In this document: piece after piece, positions 9,309 through 19,466 of the stretch | Layout: the number at the start of each line of letters is the position of its first letter | Numbering within the stretch: position 1 is the first letter of the stretch | NCBI GenBank assembly: GCA_019636755.1 | Contig: JAHBWZ010000002.1 | Coordinates: 186,001 to 250,000 of the forward strand | DNA length: 64,000 nucleotides | Source of the DNA: Phycisphaeraceae bacterium | GTDB lineage: Bacteria > Planctomycetota > Phycisphaerae > Phycisphaerales > SM1A02 | Reading direction: 5' to 3' | Notes under the pieces: model-generated | Seen by the model: only the letters and a program-made list of their open reading frames with translations | The model's database searches: none | What the model was told of the DNA's origin: nothing | Program-made: the position numbers and the translations under genes

Positions 9309-9926
9309 ATGGTTGTCGACAGGGCGGCAGAGATGATCCGTCGGGCAGAGCGGGAGATTCGCGGCCAGATCGCTGAGGCGGCGGCCTCGGGCGCGTACGG
9401 ACTCGTCGACCGCCTGAGCAGTCTCGCGCGCAGGCTCGCTGACCTGGCCGACGAGGCCGCGGGAACGCCCGAGCCCGCGTCCGCAGCGGCTTCGCCAGCC
9501 TCGAAAGGCGGGAAGCCTCGCTCCGGTGCAAAGCGAGTCGCCGCCAGCGGACGCAAGCCCTCCCGTATGGAGGGCTATCCGAGATTCGAGAGGAGCCGTG
9601 ATACGCTGCTCAAGATCGGCTGGTCCAAGAAGAGCCGGACTGAGTATGTCCACAGGGCGCAACGTGCAGGCCTGGACGCGGTGGTCCTTGCTGTGACGGA
9701 CCTCGGGAGGAACGGGCGCGTGTTCACCACTGAGGAGCTGCTCCCGGCGGTACAGCAGACAGGAGACAGCGACCTGCCCGAGTACCAGGCATACGTGTGT
9801 CTTGCATGGCTCCGTGCGATCGGAGTCGTTGAGCAGCATGGCCGCGAGGGATACTCGGTACCCGACGGCGATCCGGCCGTTGCGGTCGGGCGGGCGTGGG
9901 AGGCGCTGCCGAAGTCACGCGGGTAG
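9309..9926 (+). CDS. Small basic two-part protein, first gene of the GHKL operon
   Basis: A 205-residue protein I do not recognise. Residues 1-50 form an amphipathic helical, coiled-coil-like segment (AAEMIRRAEREIRGQIAEAA). A Lys/Arg/Ser/Ala-rich linker (about 55-85) follows, then a compact C-terminal half (YPRFERSRDTLLKIGWSKKS onwards) with the secondary-structure rhythm of a winged helix (TTEELLPA, YQAYVCLAWLRAIGVVEQHG, then a short strand pair). I infer DNA binding or a specificity/regulatory role. The ATG at 9309 is chosen over the in-frame TTG at 9273 because that TTG is part of the -35 box. It is 48 nt upstream of the GHKL ATPase gene. Confidence 0.6.
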   Translation: MVVDRAAEMIRRAEREIRGQIAEAAASGAYGLVDRLSSLARRLADLADEAAGTPEPASAAASPASKGGKPRSGAKRVAASGRKPSRMEGYPRFERSRDTLLKIGWSKKSRTEYVHRAQRAGLDAVVLAVTDLGRNGRVFTTEELLPAVQQTGDSDLPEYQAYVCLAWLRAIGVVEQHGREGYSVPDGDPAVAVGRAWEALPKSRG

Positions 9927-9974
9927 CGGTCCCACGTCCCTGAAGGAGTCATGAGAGGTTGAACTGGAGGCGAC

Positions 9975-11906
9975 ATGACAGCAGCATGGCACTTTGTCAG
10001 GCATCAGTCCGGACAGCCCATCGTCAACCCGCTCGGAAGTGAGCACTTCGCCGACGCGGACGATGACTGGCGGCCGGGGGAAGCGCTGGTTCGCGAGTGC
10101 ATCCAGAATTCTCTTGACGCCCGTTCGGAGGAGGAGGTGAGCGTCTGCTTTCAGGTGCGGGACGCTTCGTCCATGTCCGCGGAGACAGCCGGATTCTGGT
10201 TCTCGTCACTCTGGCCACATCTCAGGTCGAGAGACTGCAGATTGCCCGATGTCGCGAGTGCGCCGCAGGCTGGTGGGTTTGTTGTGGTCGAGGACTTCGG
10301 CACACACGGACTCGAGGGCGACTTCCGCCAGGGTGGGCTGTCGGACACGGACAACCGGTTCTTCAACTTCTTCCGTGCGGAAGGACTGTCGGGCAATCCC
10401 ATGAACGGCACGAGTGGTGGAAGTTGGGGTGTAGGAAAGAGCGTCTTCAACCGATGCAGCCGGATCAACACGTTCCTTGCGCTCACGGGCAGACGTGCCG
10501 AAGGTGATGCCGCGCTGATCGGGAAGTCGCTGCTGTGGCACCACCGGATCAACAGCGGGGGGGAATTCCAGGGGCTCGGACAGTTCGGCGCCAAGGATGC
10601 TGACAATGCATTCATGGTGCTCCCCGAGACCTCACCCGCTCTTGTCGGCCGCTTCATCAAGGACTTCGCACTGACGCGCCCGGTCGGCAGCTCAGAAGTA
10701 GAGCCCGGACTGAGCGTCGTAATCCCCTATGCTGACCCGGACATCAGTGCGGAGGGTATTGCCGAGATAGTCATCCGGGAGTACTTCCATCCGATCCTGG
10801 CGGGCCGACTGCGCGTGCGGATCAGCGGCAGGTCCGGCGGCAAGCAAGCGGTTGTTGATCTTGACCGGGAGAACCTGCTGGAGCAGGCCGCGAGGCTCAG
10901 CCGTTCAGAGACCGAGCCCGTTCTTCGACTTGCCCAGTGGTCGCTGGGTGACGGTCCGAGGCATGCGTACCCGCTCAAGTCGCCGCCGGCCGGGGAAGCC
11001 CCGACATGGAGTGACGAGTCGCTTACGCCGAATGACCCGGCCTGGAGCGAACTCTGCCAGCGCTTCGAGCGCGGGGAACCGGTAGCGATCAATGTCCCTG
11101 TCCGAGTGAACCGTCGCAATCAGCATGCCGAACGGGCGGCATTCATCGTGTACCTGCAGCGTGACCTGGCAGGTTCAGGATATCGACCAGTTTTCGTCCG
11201 CGGCTGCATCGTCGTCCCCAATGCCCGCCAGAGAGCGGTGCGGAATCAGAGCCTCTTCTCGCTGGTGACGATAGACGAGGGACCGCTGGCCATCATGCTT
11301 CGAGCCGCGGAGCCACCCGCACACACACACTGGTCCGCGGATACCGCGAACTTCCGTGGCCGCTACGACTTCGGGAAGCAGACCATCGACTTCGTGGTCA
11401 ATGCACCGAAGCACCTCGCAGATACATTGTCGAACGCCCGCACCGATCGGGATCTTGGCGTCTGGGCCGACCTGTTCCCGTCTCCCAAAGGCCAGGGCGA
11501 TCGTGGCGCAGAAGGCAAGTCGCGCAAGGGAAAGAAGCGTGTGGTCGGCCCGGTCGAGCCTCCGGCACCACGGATGAAGCCATTCAGGATTGACGAAGTG
11601 CACGGCGGCTTCAGGATCGTAAGAGACAACGCCGCATCCACGGCGCTGCCCGGCGCACTCGAGGTCCGTGTTGCGTATGACACGAGTCGGGGGAGTCCTT
11701 TCAACAGGTACGATCCCGCCGACTTCAGGCTGAACAAGCTCCATCGAGTGGCAAGGGACCTCCAGGAGGTCCGGTGTGCTGACAATCGAATTGTGGTCGT
11801 TCCGGAGTCCGATGACTTCGAGCTTGAGATCACAGGGTTTGACCTGAACCGTGATCTCGTTGTCAAGGCGCAGACGGTCGACAATGAGCCGTGGGGCGAG
11901 TCATGA
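9975..11906 (+). CDS. GHKL (Hsp90/MORC/MutL-like) ATPase
   Basis: A 643-residue protein with an N-terminal GHKL ATP-binding fold. The N box is LVRECIQNSLDA (about residues 38-49; catalytic Glu and Mg-binding Asn visible), the G1 box is VVEDFGTHGLEG near residue 105, and the G2 lid is GTSGGSWGVGKSVFN near 145. The remaining ~450 residues are an S5-like region and an unrecognised C-terminal domain with a basic linker (about 510-525). GHKL ATPases of the MutL/MORC type are known from prokaryotic restriction-modification operons, where they are thought to act as DNA clamps. A GGAGG site precedes the ATG. Its stop overlaps the next start (ATGA), showing tight coupling. Confidence 0.8.
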   Translation: MTAAWHFVRHQSGQPIVNPLGSEHFADADDDWRPGEALVRECIQNSLDARSEEEVSVCFQVRDASSMSAETAGFWFSSLWPHLRSRDCRLPDVASAPQAGGFVVVEDFGTHGLEGDFRQGGLSDTDNRFFNFFRAEGLSGNPMNGTSGGSWGVGKSVFNRCSRINTFLALTGRRAEGDAALIGKSLLWHHRINSGGEFQGLGQFGAKDADNAFMVLPETSPALVGRFIKDFALTRPVGSSEVEPGLSVVIPYADPDISAEGIAEIVIREYFHPILAGRLRVRISGRSGGKQAVVDLDRENLLEQAARLSRSETEPVLRLAQWSLGDGPRHAYPLKSPPAGEAPTWSDESLTPNDPAWSELCQRFERGEPVAINVPVRVNRRNQHAERAAFIVYLQRDLAGSGYRPVFVRGCIVVPNARQRAVRNQSLFSLVTIDEGPLAIMLRAAEPPAHTHWSADTANFRGRYDFGKQTIDFVVNAPKHLADTLSNARTDRDLGVWADLFPSPKGQGDRGAEGKSRKGKKRVVGPVEPPAPRMKPFRIDEVHGGFRIVRDNAASTALPGALEVRVAYDTSRGSPFNRYDPADFRLNKLHRVARDLQEVRCADNRIVVVPESDDFELEITGFDLNRDLVVKAQTVDNEPWGES

Positions 11907-12718
11907 GCAGAGGAACTCGTACATTCAACTACACCATGCGGCAGAGGCTCAAGCGAGAACACATCGCTATCGCGGTGCATCAGACAGGGGACACTGATCC
12001 TCCGATCATGTCCGCGTCTCTTGATCTCACTTCGTACTCCCTGCCGCCCGATGCAAGTGTACTCATCGAGGCATACCGTCACACTGTATGGCAGCGATTC
12101 GATTTCGGGACTGTCAGGGCGACCTGCGCGCCGGAGGATCGCGTTCTCCGTGACTTCGGAGCTGGTGAGGGACTTCTGTTCCGAGTGAAGATCGTTGAGC
12201 CAGGCGCTGGCGAGGCGGATGCTGTCCGCATCCTTGCTCAGGCCGATCGTCTCAAGCCGAGTGAGGATGGGCCCCGTCGATCACTGCTGCCGCTCGATCC
12301 GGACCCGTCACTCCGCGACGAAGTGTGGCGGCTGGACATCGATGAGAACGATGGTCCGCTCATCAAGGTGAGCACCCACCTGGTGCGCGACAGACATGCG
12401 CTCGCCAGATCTCCTGCGTTCATCACCCTGGTTCTACCCGAGGTCCTTCGACGCGTGCTGAGATGGGCGCTGGAGGACGGCTTGCCGGACGATGGCGACT
12501 GGGATACACCGCGGGGTCTGTGGATCCGCTTCGGTTGCGGCCTGATCGGACAGAGCGAGCCACCCGATGAAGTTGATGATCGGGAGGACGGCGCTGACGC
12601 CCGTGAAGAGTGGATCGATCAGGTGGTGACCCGATTCTGCCGCGAGAATCGGATCGACCGGCTCTTCAGCAGATGGTGGCGTGATGACAGTCCGCGCCAG
12701 ACAGGAGGTGTTGCGTGA
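11903..12718 (+). CDS. Unknown protein of the GHKL operon
   Basis: A 271-residue soluble protein that I cannot assign. It opens with a basic segment (RTFNYTMRQRLKREHIAIAV), continues with alternating strand-like stretches (LTSYSLPPDASVLIEAYRHT and VWQRFDFGTV), and ends with a helical, acidic region (DDREDGADAREEWIDQ). There is no transmembrane helix and no cysteine cluster. Both of its ends overlap neighbours by four bases (ATGA with the GHKL gene, GTGA with the DUF6339-like gene), so it is an obligate member of this operon. A structural partner or adaptor of the GHKL ATPase is the simplest inference. Confidence 0.7.
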   Translation: MSRGTRTFNYTMRQRLKREHIAIAVHQTGDTDPPIMSASLDLTSYSLPPDASVLIEAYRHTVWQRFDFGTVRATCAPEDRVLRDFGAGEGLLFRVKIVEPGAGEADAVRILAQADRLKPSEDGPRRSLLPLDPDPSLRDEVWRLDIDENDGPLIKVSTHLVRDRHALARSPAFITLVLPEVLRRVLRWALEDGLPDDGDWDTPRGLWIRFGCGLIGQSEPPDEVDDREDGADAREEWIDQVVTRFCRENRIDRLFSRWWRDDSPRQTGGVA

Positions 12719-13455
12719 CTCCCATCCGTGTTCGACGTCTCAACAGCACGGGAATGACCCGGATGGCGGAGTTTCTCTTTGCCTGCAGTGCTGCTCCGGA
12801 TCGACCTGTGGATCTTGAAGCTGAGGTCTGGCCGATACTGACCGGAACTGATACGACATCTGATTTCCCGAAAGTGGTGCTTGCCGACCGTGATCGTCGC
12901 TTCCCACGTCGATATGACCTGGCGGCGTACCTCTATGACCTGATCCCCGCGCTTGGGCTCGCCGATCCGACACGGGATCAGGGGCTATGGGCGTGGCTGG
13001 CGCTACTGTGGTTCGATCAGTTGGCCCCGATCTCCGGACGGGCCCGGAAGATCGGAGAGCGGGCGAGGTGGCTGCCCGATACCGGCCGGAAGTACTACCG
13101 GCACCTTGTGCTCGGGCCATACCTGATCTATCAGACCAGCAGCGATCGACCGGAGCGCGCGATGGCGCTGCTCTACAACCCTCCACACACGCCCGGCGAG
13201 CTTGTCGGTCAGCTGGCTGCAACTCAGGATGTTGCCCAGTGCAGAGCCGCGATCGGCGCCGTGACGGCACTGTACTACGACGCACAGCTCGGCAAGTTGA
13301 AGCGTGGCGCCGGCGGGAAGGGCGCGGGCAGCACCAGGCGCTTCAGAACGGTCCTCGATCAACTGGACCGGACATTCGACCTGCACTCGTCCTCTGACGC
13401 TGGCGTCCTCAGTCTGCTCCCGCGCGAGTTCGATCGGTACAGGAAGAGAGCCTGA
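12715..13455 (+). CDS. DUF6339-like protein
   Basis: A 246-residue protein starting at GTG with an AGGAGG site. A central block (LWAWLALLWFDQLAP, then YYRHLVLGPYLIYQ) and a late block (LYYDAQLGKLKRGAGGKGAG followed by STRRF and LDQLDRTFDLHS) correspond, from recall, to the DUF6339 family, whose members are commonly found beside DNA methyltransferases and GHKL ATPases. The basic GK-rich loop near residue 205 could contact DNA. The biochemical role is unknown. It is the last gene of the rightward operon and converges on the Vsr gene with a 55-bp gap. Confidence 0.65.
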   Translation: MTPIRVRRLNSTGMTRMAEFLFACSAAPDRPVDLEAEVWPILTGTDTTSDFPKVVLADRDRRFPRRYDLAAYLYDLIPALGLADPTRDQGLWAWLALLWFDQLAPISGRARKIGERARWLPDTGRKYYRHLVLGPYLIYQTSSDRPERAMALLYNPPHTPGELVGQLAATQDVAQCRAAIGAVTALYYDAQLGKLKRGAGGKGAGSTRRFRTVLDQLDRTFDLHSSSDAGVLSLLPREFDRYRKRA

Positions 13456-13510
13456 TGCGGATCATGGTTTCACTGCCGGCGGACCAGTCCGCAGCAGGCG
13501 CGCCGATGCG

Positions 13511-13930
13511 TCACCGCTCACTTTGCACATCGAGAGCCGCCTGGAGCCTTGACGCCAGCCGGCTCTGGTCATGGGTCCGGCACTCCCACACCGTCACCAC
13601 CCTCCACCCAAGGGACCTGAGTTCCCTCGCATGCCGTCGGTCGCGCGCACGGTTCGCGGCGAACTTGGCGTTCCAGAACGCCTTGCGCGTCCGCGGTGTG
13701 TAGGCGAACCGGCATCCCGGGTGCCGGTGCCAGAAGCACCCGTGCACGAAGATGACCGTGCGGAGTCGCGGCAGCACGATGTCCGGGCTGCCGGGGAGAT
13801 CGCGGCGGTGCAGCCGGAACCGGAATCCCATGCGGTGGAGCAGCGACCGGACGGCCTTCTCCGGCCGTGTGTCACGCCCGCGGATGCGGGACATGTTCCA
13901 GCTCCGCCTCTCAGGAGTCAGCCTGTCCAC
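13511..13930 (-). CDS. vsr: Very short patch repair (Vsr-type) endonuclease
   Basis: A 139-residue protein with the full Vsr layout. The N-terminal segment RRSWNMSRIRGRDTRPE is followed by the core LPGSPDIVLPRLRTVIFVHG (catalytic Asp in SPDIV), then CFWHRHPGC with the zinc- and Mg-site His/Cys residues, and WRVVTVWEC. Vsr enzymes nick at T:G mismatches produced by deamination of 5-methylcytosine, or act as nucleases in restriction systems. The gene follows the methyltransferase gene with a 13-nt overlap, so the two form one leftward operon. Its length is close to E. coli Vsr (156). Confidence 0.9.
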   Translation of the reverse strand: MDRLTPERRSWNMSRIRGRDTRPEKAVRSLLHRMGFRFRLHRRDLPGSPDIVLPRLRTVIFVHGCFWHRHPGCRFAYTPRTRKAFWNAKFAANRARDRRHARELRSLGWRVVTVWECRTHDQSRLASRLQAALDVQSER

Positions 13931-15516
13931 AGGAGTTCCTTCGGACTTGTGGAGCGTGCAAGGACGTCCCGGACGATCACGGCGACCTGTCTCGCGAGCC
14001 AGGGCGGGACCGCGTTGCCGACCTGGGTGTACTGCGCGGTCCGGTTCCCCACAAAGCGGTAGTTGTCCGGGAACGTCTGGATGCGTGCGGCCTCACGGAC
14101 AGTCAGCGACCTGCACTGCGACGGATCGGGGTGGATGTAGTAGTGTCCGTCCTTCGAGATGTGGCTGACCACGGTGGTTCCGGGTCGATCACGGATCTGG
14201 ACGCGGAACCGGTCGGCGAACGGTGTTTCGGCATGACCGTTGAGCGCGTTGCGATGGCGCGGCAGGAGTTCCTGCGGGAACTCGTGAAGCGTGGGTGAAA
14301 TGCCATGTACCCTGGCGAAGCTTGCCGCGAACAGATAGCGGTGCAGATCCTCCGGAATGTGGCCGCGCGTTGAGTGGTTCGGGACGCCGTCGAGTCGCGG
14401 GTCCTCGATCCACTGCCCGAGACTGTGTCCCTTGATGTGCCTCGTCGACGCCACGAACTCTGCGCCGCGGGTGAGCGTGGATGCCTCGATCCGGCTCAAC
14501 GCCTTCACGATCCTGGACGCGACAGCAGGATCCGAAGCGCTGAGTCGTCGAAGCCAGGGCTGCCGCCGTACTGATGAAACGACGCAGACCCAGGCATCGG
14601 GATCGTCTCCCCGTGAGAGACCGCTGCGCAATCGTGGCATCGCGTCCAGCACGGTCCTGAGCGGAACGGGCTCTTCACGTACGAGGTACTTCGGCCGGAC
14701 ACCGAGGTCGTTCCGGATACCCAGGATGATGATGCGGTGACGCGCCTGCGGCACGCCGTGATCCTCGCAGCGCACCACGAAGTCACCGTCACCAATCAGT
14801 GAATCCGCGGGTGGCGCCGAGATCGGATAGAGCTCGTAGGTATGACTGCGGCCGGACCGCCGAAGGCCTCGTCCATCCTCTCGACTGATGGCCCGGACTG
14901 GGTCGCGCAGATCCTCCTGGATCCGCGTGAACATGCGGCGCCCATCGTAACTGGCGGAGAGCAGTCCACGGACATTCTCCATGACGAAGACGGGTGGCCA
15001 GAAGTCGGCGATGATCTGGAGATACTCGAGGTAGAGGCGGTGCCTGGTCTCCTGCCCGTCGGAGTACCGCGTGCCACTCCGGTTCCGCGACCGGCCCGCG
15101 ATCGAGAACGGCTGACACGGCGGGCCCCCGAGGAGGACCCAGTTCTCGCTGCCGCCCAGGGCGTGGGCGATGCGCCGCCGTACATGCTTCGCGGGTACCA
15201 CGCCAAGCTCCGCACGCCATGCGTCACGCGAGGCTGCCTCCGCTTCGGCCGGATGCGCCAGATAGAGGTCCTCCAGCGAGATCTCCTCACGAAGGTACTG
15301 GTAGTACGCGTGCGGTATCGGCCGCGGCGCGAAGCGCCGCAGAAACGCACGGAGCTGGAGAGTCCTGTGCGCTGTCTCCTCCATCTCGATCGAGAGCACG
15401 GATCTGAACCGTCGCGGCGCAGATCCGTTCAGTGGCGAGAATCCCTCGCAGAGACCGCCCGGGCCGGCGAAGAGATCGATCAGAGGAACGGCGGGGTGAT
15501 CGAGGGAGCGCTTCAC
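13918..15516 (-). CDS. dcm: DNA (cytosine-5) methyltransferase
   Basis: About 532 residues from a GTG at 15516; an in-frame ATG at 15642 would add 42 residues that do not look conserved. C5-methyltransferase motifs are complete: I (LIDLFAGPGGL), IV (LLGGPPCQPFS, catalytic Cys), VI (FVMENVRGLL), VIII (QARHRIIILG) and X (QVGNAVPPWLA). The target-recognition region between VIII and X is about 200 residues. Partnered with Vsr, this forms a Dcm-Vsr unit. Beside the GHKL operon it probably provides self-marking for the island. No typical type II restriction enzyme is seen next to it, so the nuclease may be Vsr or part of the neighbouring operons. Confidence 0.9.
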   Translation of the reverse strand: MKRSLDHPAVPLIDLFAGPGGLCEGFSPLNGSAPRRFRSVLSIEMEETAHRTLQLRAFLRRFAPRPIPHAYYQYLREEISLEDLYLAHPAEAEAASRDAWRAELGVVPAKHVRRRIAHALGGSENWVLLGGPPCQPFSIAGRSRNRSGTRYSDGQETRHRLYLEYLQIIADFWPPVFVMENVRGLLSASYDGRRMFTRIQEDLRDPVRAISREDGRGLRRSGRSHTYELYPISAPPADSLIGDGDFVVRCEDHGVPQARHRIIILGIRNDLGVRPKYLVREEPVPLRTVLDAMPRLRSGLSRGDDPDAWVCVVSSVRRQPWLRRLSASDPAVASRIVKALSRIEASTLTRGAEFVASTRHIKGHSLGQWIEDPRLDGVPNHSTRGHIPEDLHRYLFAASFARVHGISPTLHEFPQELLPRHRNALNGHAETPFADRFRVQIRDRPGTTVVSHISKDGHYYIHPDPSQCRSLTVREAARIQTFPDNYRFVGNRTAQYTQVGNAVPPWLARQVAVIVRDVLARSTSPKELLWTG

Positions 15517-15722
15517 AGGGTTCGACTCACTGGTGGCTCCAGGATACCCGGTCCTTGCGGCGCTGGCATGCACGCCCGCCAGCGGATCGTGAGACTCGAA
15601 CTCCGACCTCCAATCCGGCGTGCCGGGGGTGCCGACCCTCATCTCAACGCAGGGCGCAAGGCCCCGACACGGATCAACGTCCGCGCGCCTGCACCGCGGC
15701 GCGCCGGCGCCGCCCCAGCAAC

Positions 15723-17615
<1,893 letters not shown>

Positions 17616-17718
17616 CGCGGTGCATCCTCTCACGGCCTCGCCGGGCCGGTGCGATCGTCGGGCCGGGCGCACCGGGCGCGAGGTTCGGATGCGCGGGCAG
17701 GACGATGATGATCTGCCG

Positions 17719-17812
17719 CCTGCGCGCATTCCCTCCGCCGGTACGAACCGGATCAGGTTCAACGGGTGCATCTCAGCGAGCGGACGCGGAGGTCCGATCG
17801 CGCCCCGTGCGA
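17719..17812 (-). promoter_or_regulatory. TPP riboswitch (THI element) upstream of thiC
   Basis: On the minus strand the conserved TPP aptamer core is present in order: GGGGCGC at the 5' stem, the CTGAGATG box, ACCCGTTGAACCTGATC, then GGTTCGTACCGGCGGAGGGA. It lies about 105 nt before the thiC start, so thiamine pyrophosphate represses thiC, most likely by masking translation or by termination in the intervening leader. Confidence 0.95.
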
Positions 17813-17848
17813 CGGGCGGATGGTAGCAGGGGCGTCCCGCGGGAGCGC

Positions 17849-18283
17849 TCAGGTGATCAGGCGGAGTGCGATGGCGCCACCGCAGGTCACGATGAGTTCG
17901 GCGAAGTCGCACTGCGGCGTGTGCCAGACCGTCCGCGTCGCGGTGCCGTCGAATGTCCCCGGCCACCAGGGTGCGTCGGGCTCTGGGACGACCGAGTCGC
18001 ACGCGATCCGCTCCACCCAGGCGCGCTCGCGCGGGATCACCGAGGCGGCCAGCAGCAGGCGATTCGCGTCGGCGACGGGCGCCGTGCACAGGAGCAGCGT
18101 CTTCTCCACCCCGTCCTCGGCACGCAGGTCGAAGCGCAGGTCCCGGTGGGCCCGCGGAAGGTCGTGCAGCCCGGCATCGAGCAGCCGTTCGCGCAGGATC
18201 GGCGGCGTGCAGGGCGAGAGCGAGAGCCGGCGGGCGGTGAGGGGAAGGTCGGCGAGGCGCGGGGCCGGCGGTGACAGGGGCAT
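17849..18283 (-). CDS. Hypothetical protein
   Basis: A 144-residue protein of unknown function. The start at 18283 is chosen because GAAGGAAG lies just upstream; the open frame extends to 18517 as GC-rich noise. The sequence has a plausible mixed alpha/beta character ([20 protein letters not shown] and [20 protein letters not shown]) with no signal peptide or transmembrane segment. It ends with [18 protein letters not shown]. It could be transcribed together with the thiC leader region downstream, but nothing links it to thiamine. Confidence 0.55.
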   Translation of the reverse strand: MPLSPPAPRLADLPLTARRLSLSPCTPPILRERLLDAGLHDLPRAHRDLRFDLRAEDGVEKTLLLCTAPVADANRLLLAASVIPRERAWVERIACDSVVPEPDAPWWPGTFDGTATRTVWHTPQCDFAELIVTCGGAIALRLIT

Positions 18284-18499
18284 CGGGTGCTTCCTTCGGG
18301 CGGTCGCGAACGCGTGGCCGGGGGGGCGCGAGCGCGCCGTCGGCCGGGGCGCGGCATCGATCGGCGCATGTGCCGGCGACGGGGACGTACCCGACCGATC
18401 GATCGACGCCGGCGGTGGCGCCACTGGAATCGACCGCCGCAGCGACGCGACCCCGTGGATTCCCGGACGTCCACCCCCGGGCATCCCCGGTCGACGGAC

Positions 18500-19420
18500 A
18501 TGGCCGCCGAATACCATGGCCGCGTGTCTGCAGGCACCCTCGATCCATCCCGTGACCCCTCCCGCGCCACCGGCACGGACGGCGCCGCCGTCGTCGCCGC
18601 CGCGCCGTCCTCGCGCCCGTCCCGCGCCGCCGCGGGCGTCCAGGTCGACCGCGTGCCCGGGACCGCGCCGCTCCTCCCGTCACTCGCCGATGAAGAAGGC
18701 GCCTACCGCGACACCTTCCGGCGCGAGCGACCGGTGCTCTGGGCAGTCACGCTCGTCGGCCCGTTCCTCGCCACCGGGCTCATGCTGCTGAGCATTCTCC
18801 TGGTGAAGGGCGTGGTCTTCACGAAGACGCTCATCGGCTATGCCTTCGCGACGTTCTTCCTGTTCGGGCGGTTCGTCCTGCTCCTGGGAGAGGATGAGAT
18901 CGCGCGGGAGACCGGCATCCGCATGGCGCGAAGCGAACTCTTCATCATGCTCTTCTGGATGGACCTGATGACGGCGAGCCTGCTGGTCTATCACGCGGGC
19001 TTCCTGTTCCGCATCCGCTTCATCGGCCCGCGGCTGCTGAGCCTGGCCGAGGACGGTCGGTTCATCCTGTCGCAGCAGCCGTGGATGCGGCGCGCGACCT
19101 TCATCGGGCTGATCCTGTTCGTGATGTTCCCGCTGGCCGCGACGGGCAGCGTCGGCGGCGCGATCTTCGGGCGGCTCCTGGGGCTGACGCGATTCGCGAC
19201 GTTCGTCGGCATCGCGATCGGCAGCCTGGTGGGCTGCGGCACGATCTACTTCGGCGCGCGGCTCATCGCGCCCTACTTCGATCGCGACAATCCGCTCGTG
19301 CTCATCGGTGGCATCGCCGTCGTGATGGGCATCGTGCTGCTGCTCAACCTCCGGTTCCGCAGCATGAAGAAACGGGCACGGGAACTCGCCGCCGCCGCCG
19401 GGCAGTCGCCGGCGTCCTGA
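18500..19420 (+). CDS. Small multidrug export family (COG2426-like) membrane protein
   Basis: About 306 residues. After a disordered Ala/Arg/Ser-rich N-terminal 70 residues there are five or six hydrophobic helices ([76 protein letters not shown]). The [20 protein letters not shown] segment matches the conserved P-x-T-G-x-x-GG pattern of the small multidrug export (Sm_multidrug_ex) family. No substrate can be assigned. The start is uncertain: ATG 18500 has no clear ribosome site, and internal GTG codons are possible. Confidence 0.7.
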   Translation: MAAEYHGRVSAGTLDPSRDPSRATGTDGAAVVAAAPSSRPSRAAAGVQVDRVPGTAPLLPSLADEEGAYRDTFRRERPVLWAVTLVGPFLATGLMLLSILLVKGVVFTKTLIGYAFATFFLFGRFVLLLGEDEIARETGIRMARSELFIMLFWMDLMTASLLVYHAGFLFRIRFIGPRLLSLAEDGRFILSQQPWMRRATFIGLILFVMFPLAATGSVGGAIFGRLLGLTRFATFVGIAIGSLVGCGTIYFGARLIAPYFDRDNPLVLIGGIAVVMGIVLLLNLRFRSMKKRARELAAAAGQSPAS

Positions 19421-19466
19421 GTCGCCGGCGCCCGCACCGCCGGGACGAGGCCGATCGGAAGGACGG

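Noticed and set aside
15580-15625. A T-loop-like GGAGTTCGAGTC on the minus strand upstream of dcm, possible tRNA attachment site for the island
   Set aside because: The flanking bases do not form a proper T stem, and no acceptor or anticodon arm can be built, so I do not call a tRNA fragment or att site.
17616-18683. Extension of the thiC frame upstream
   Set aside because: It would translate the TPP riboswitch and the hypothetical gene at 17849; the ribosome site and family length fix the start at 17615.
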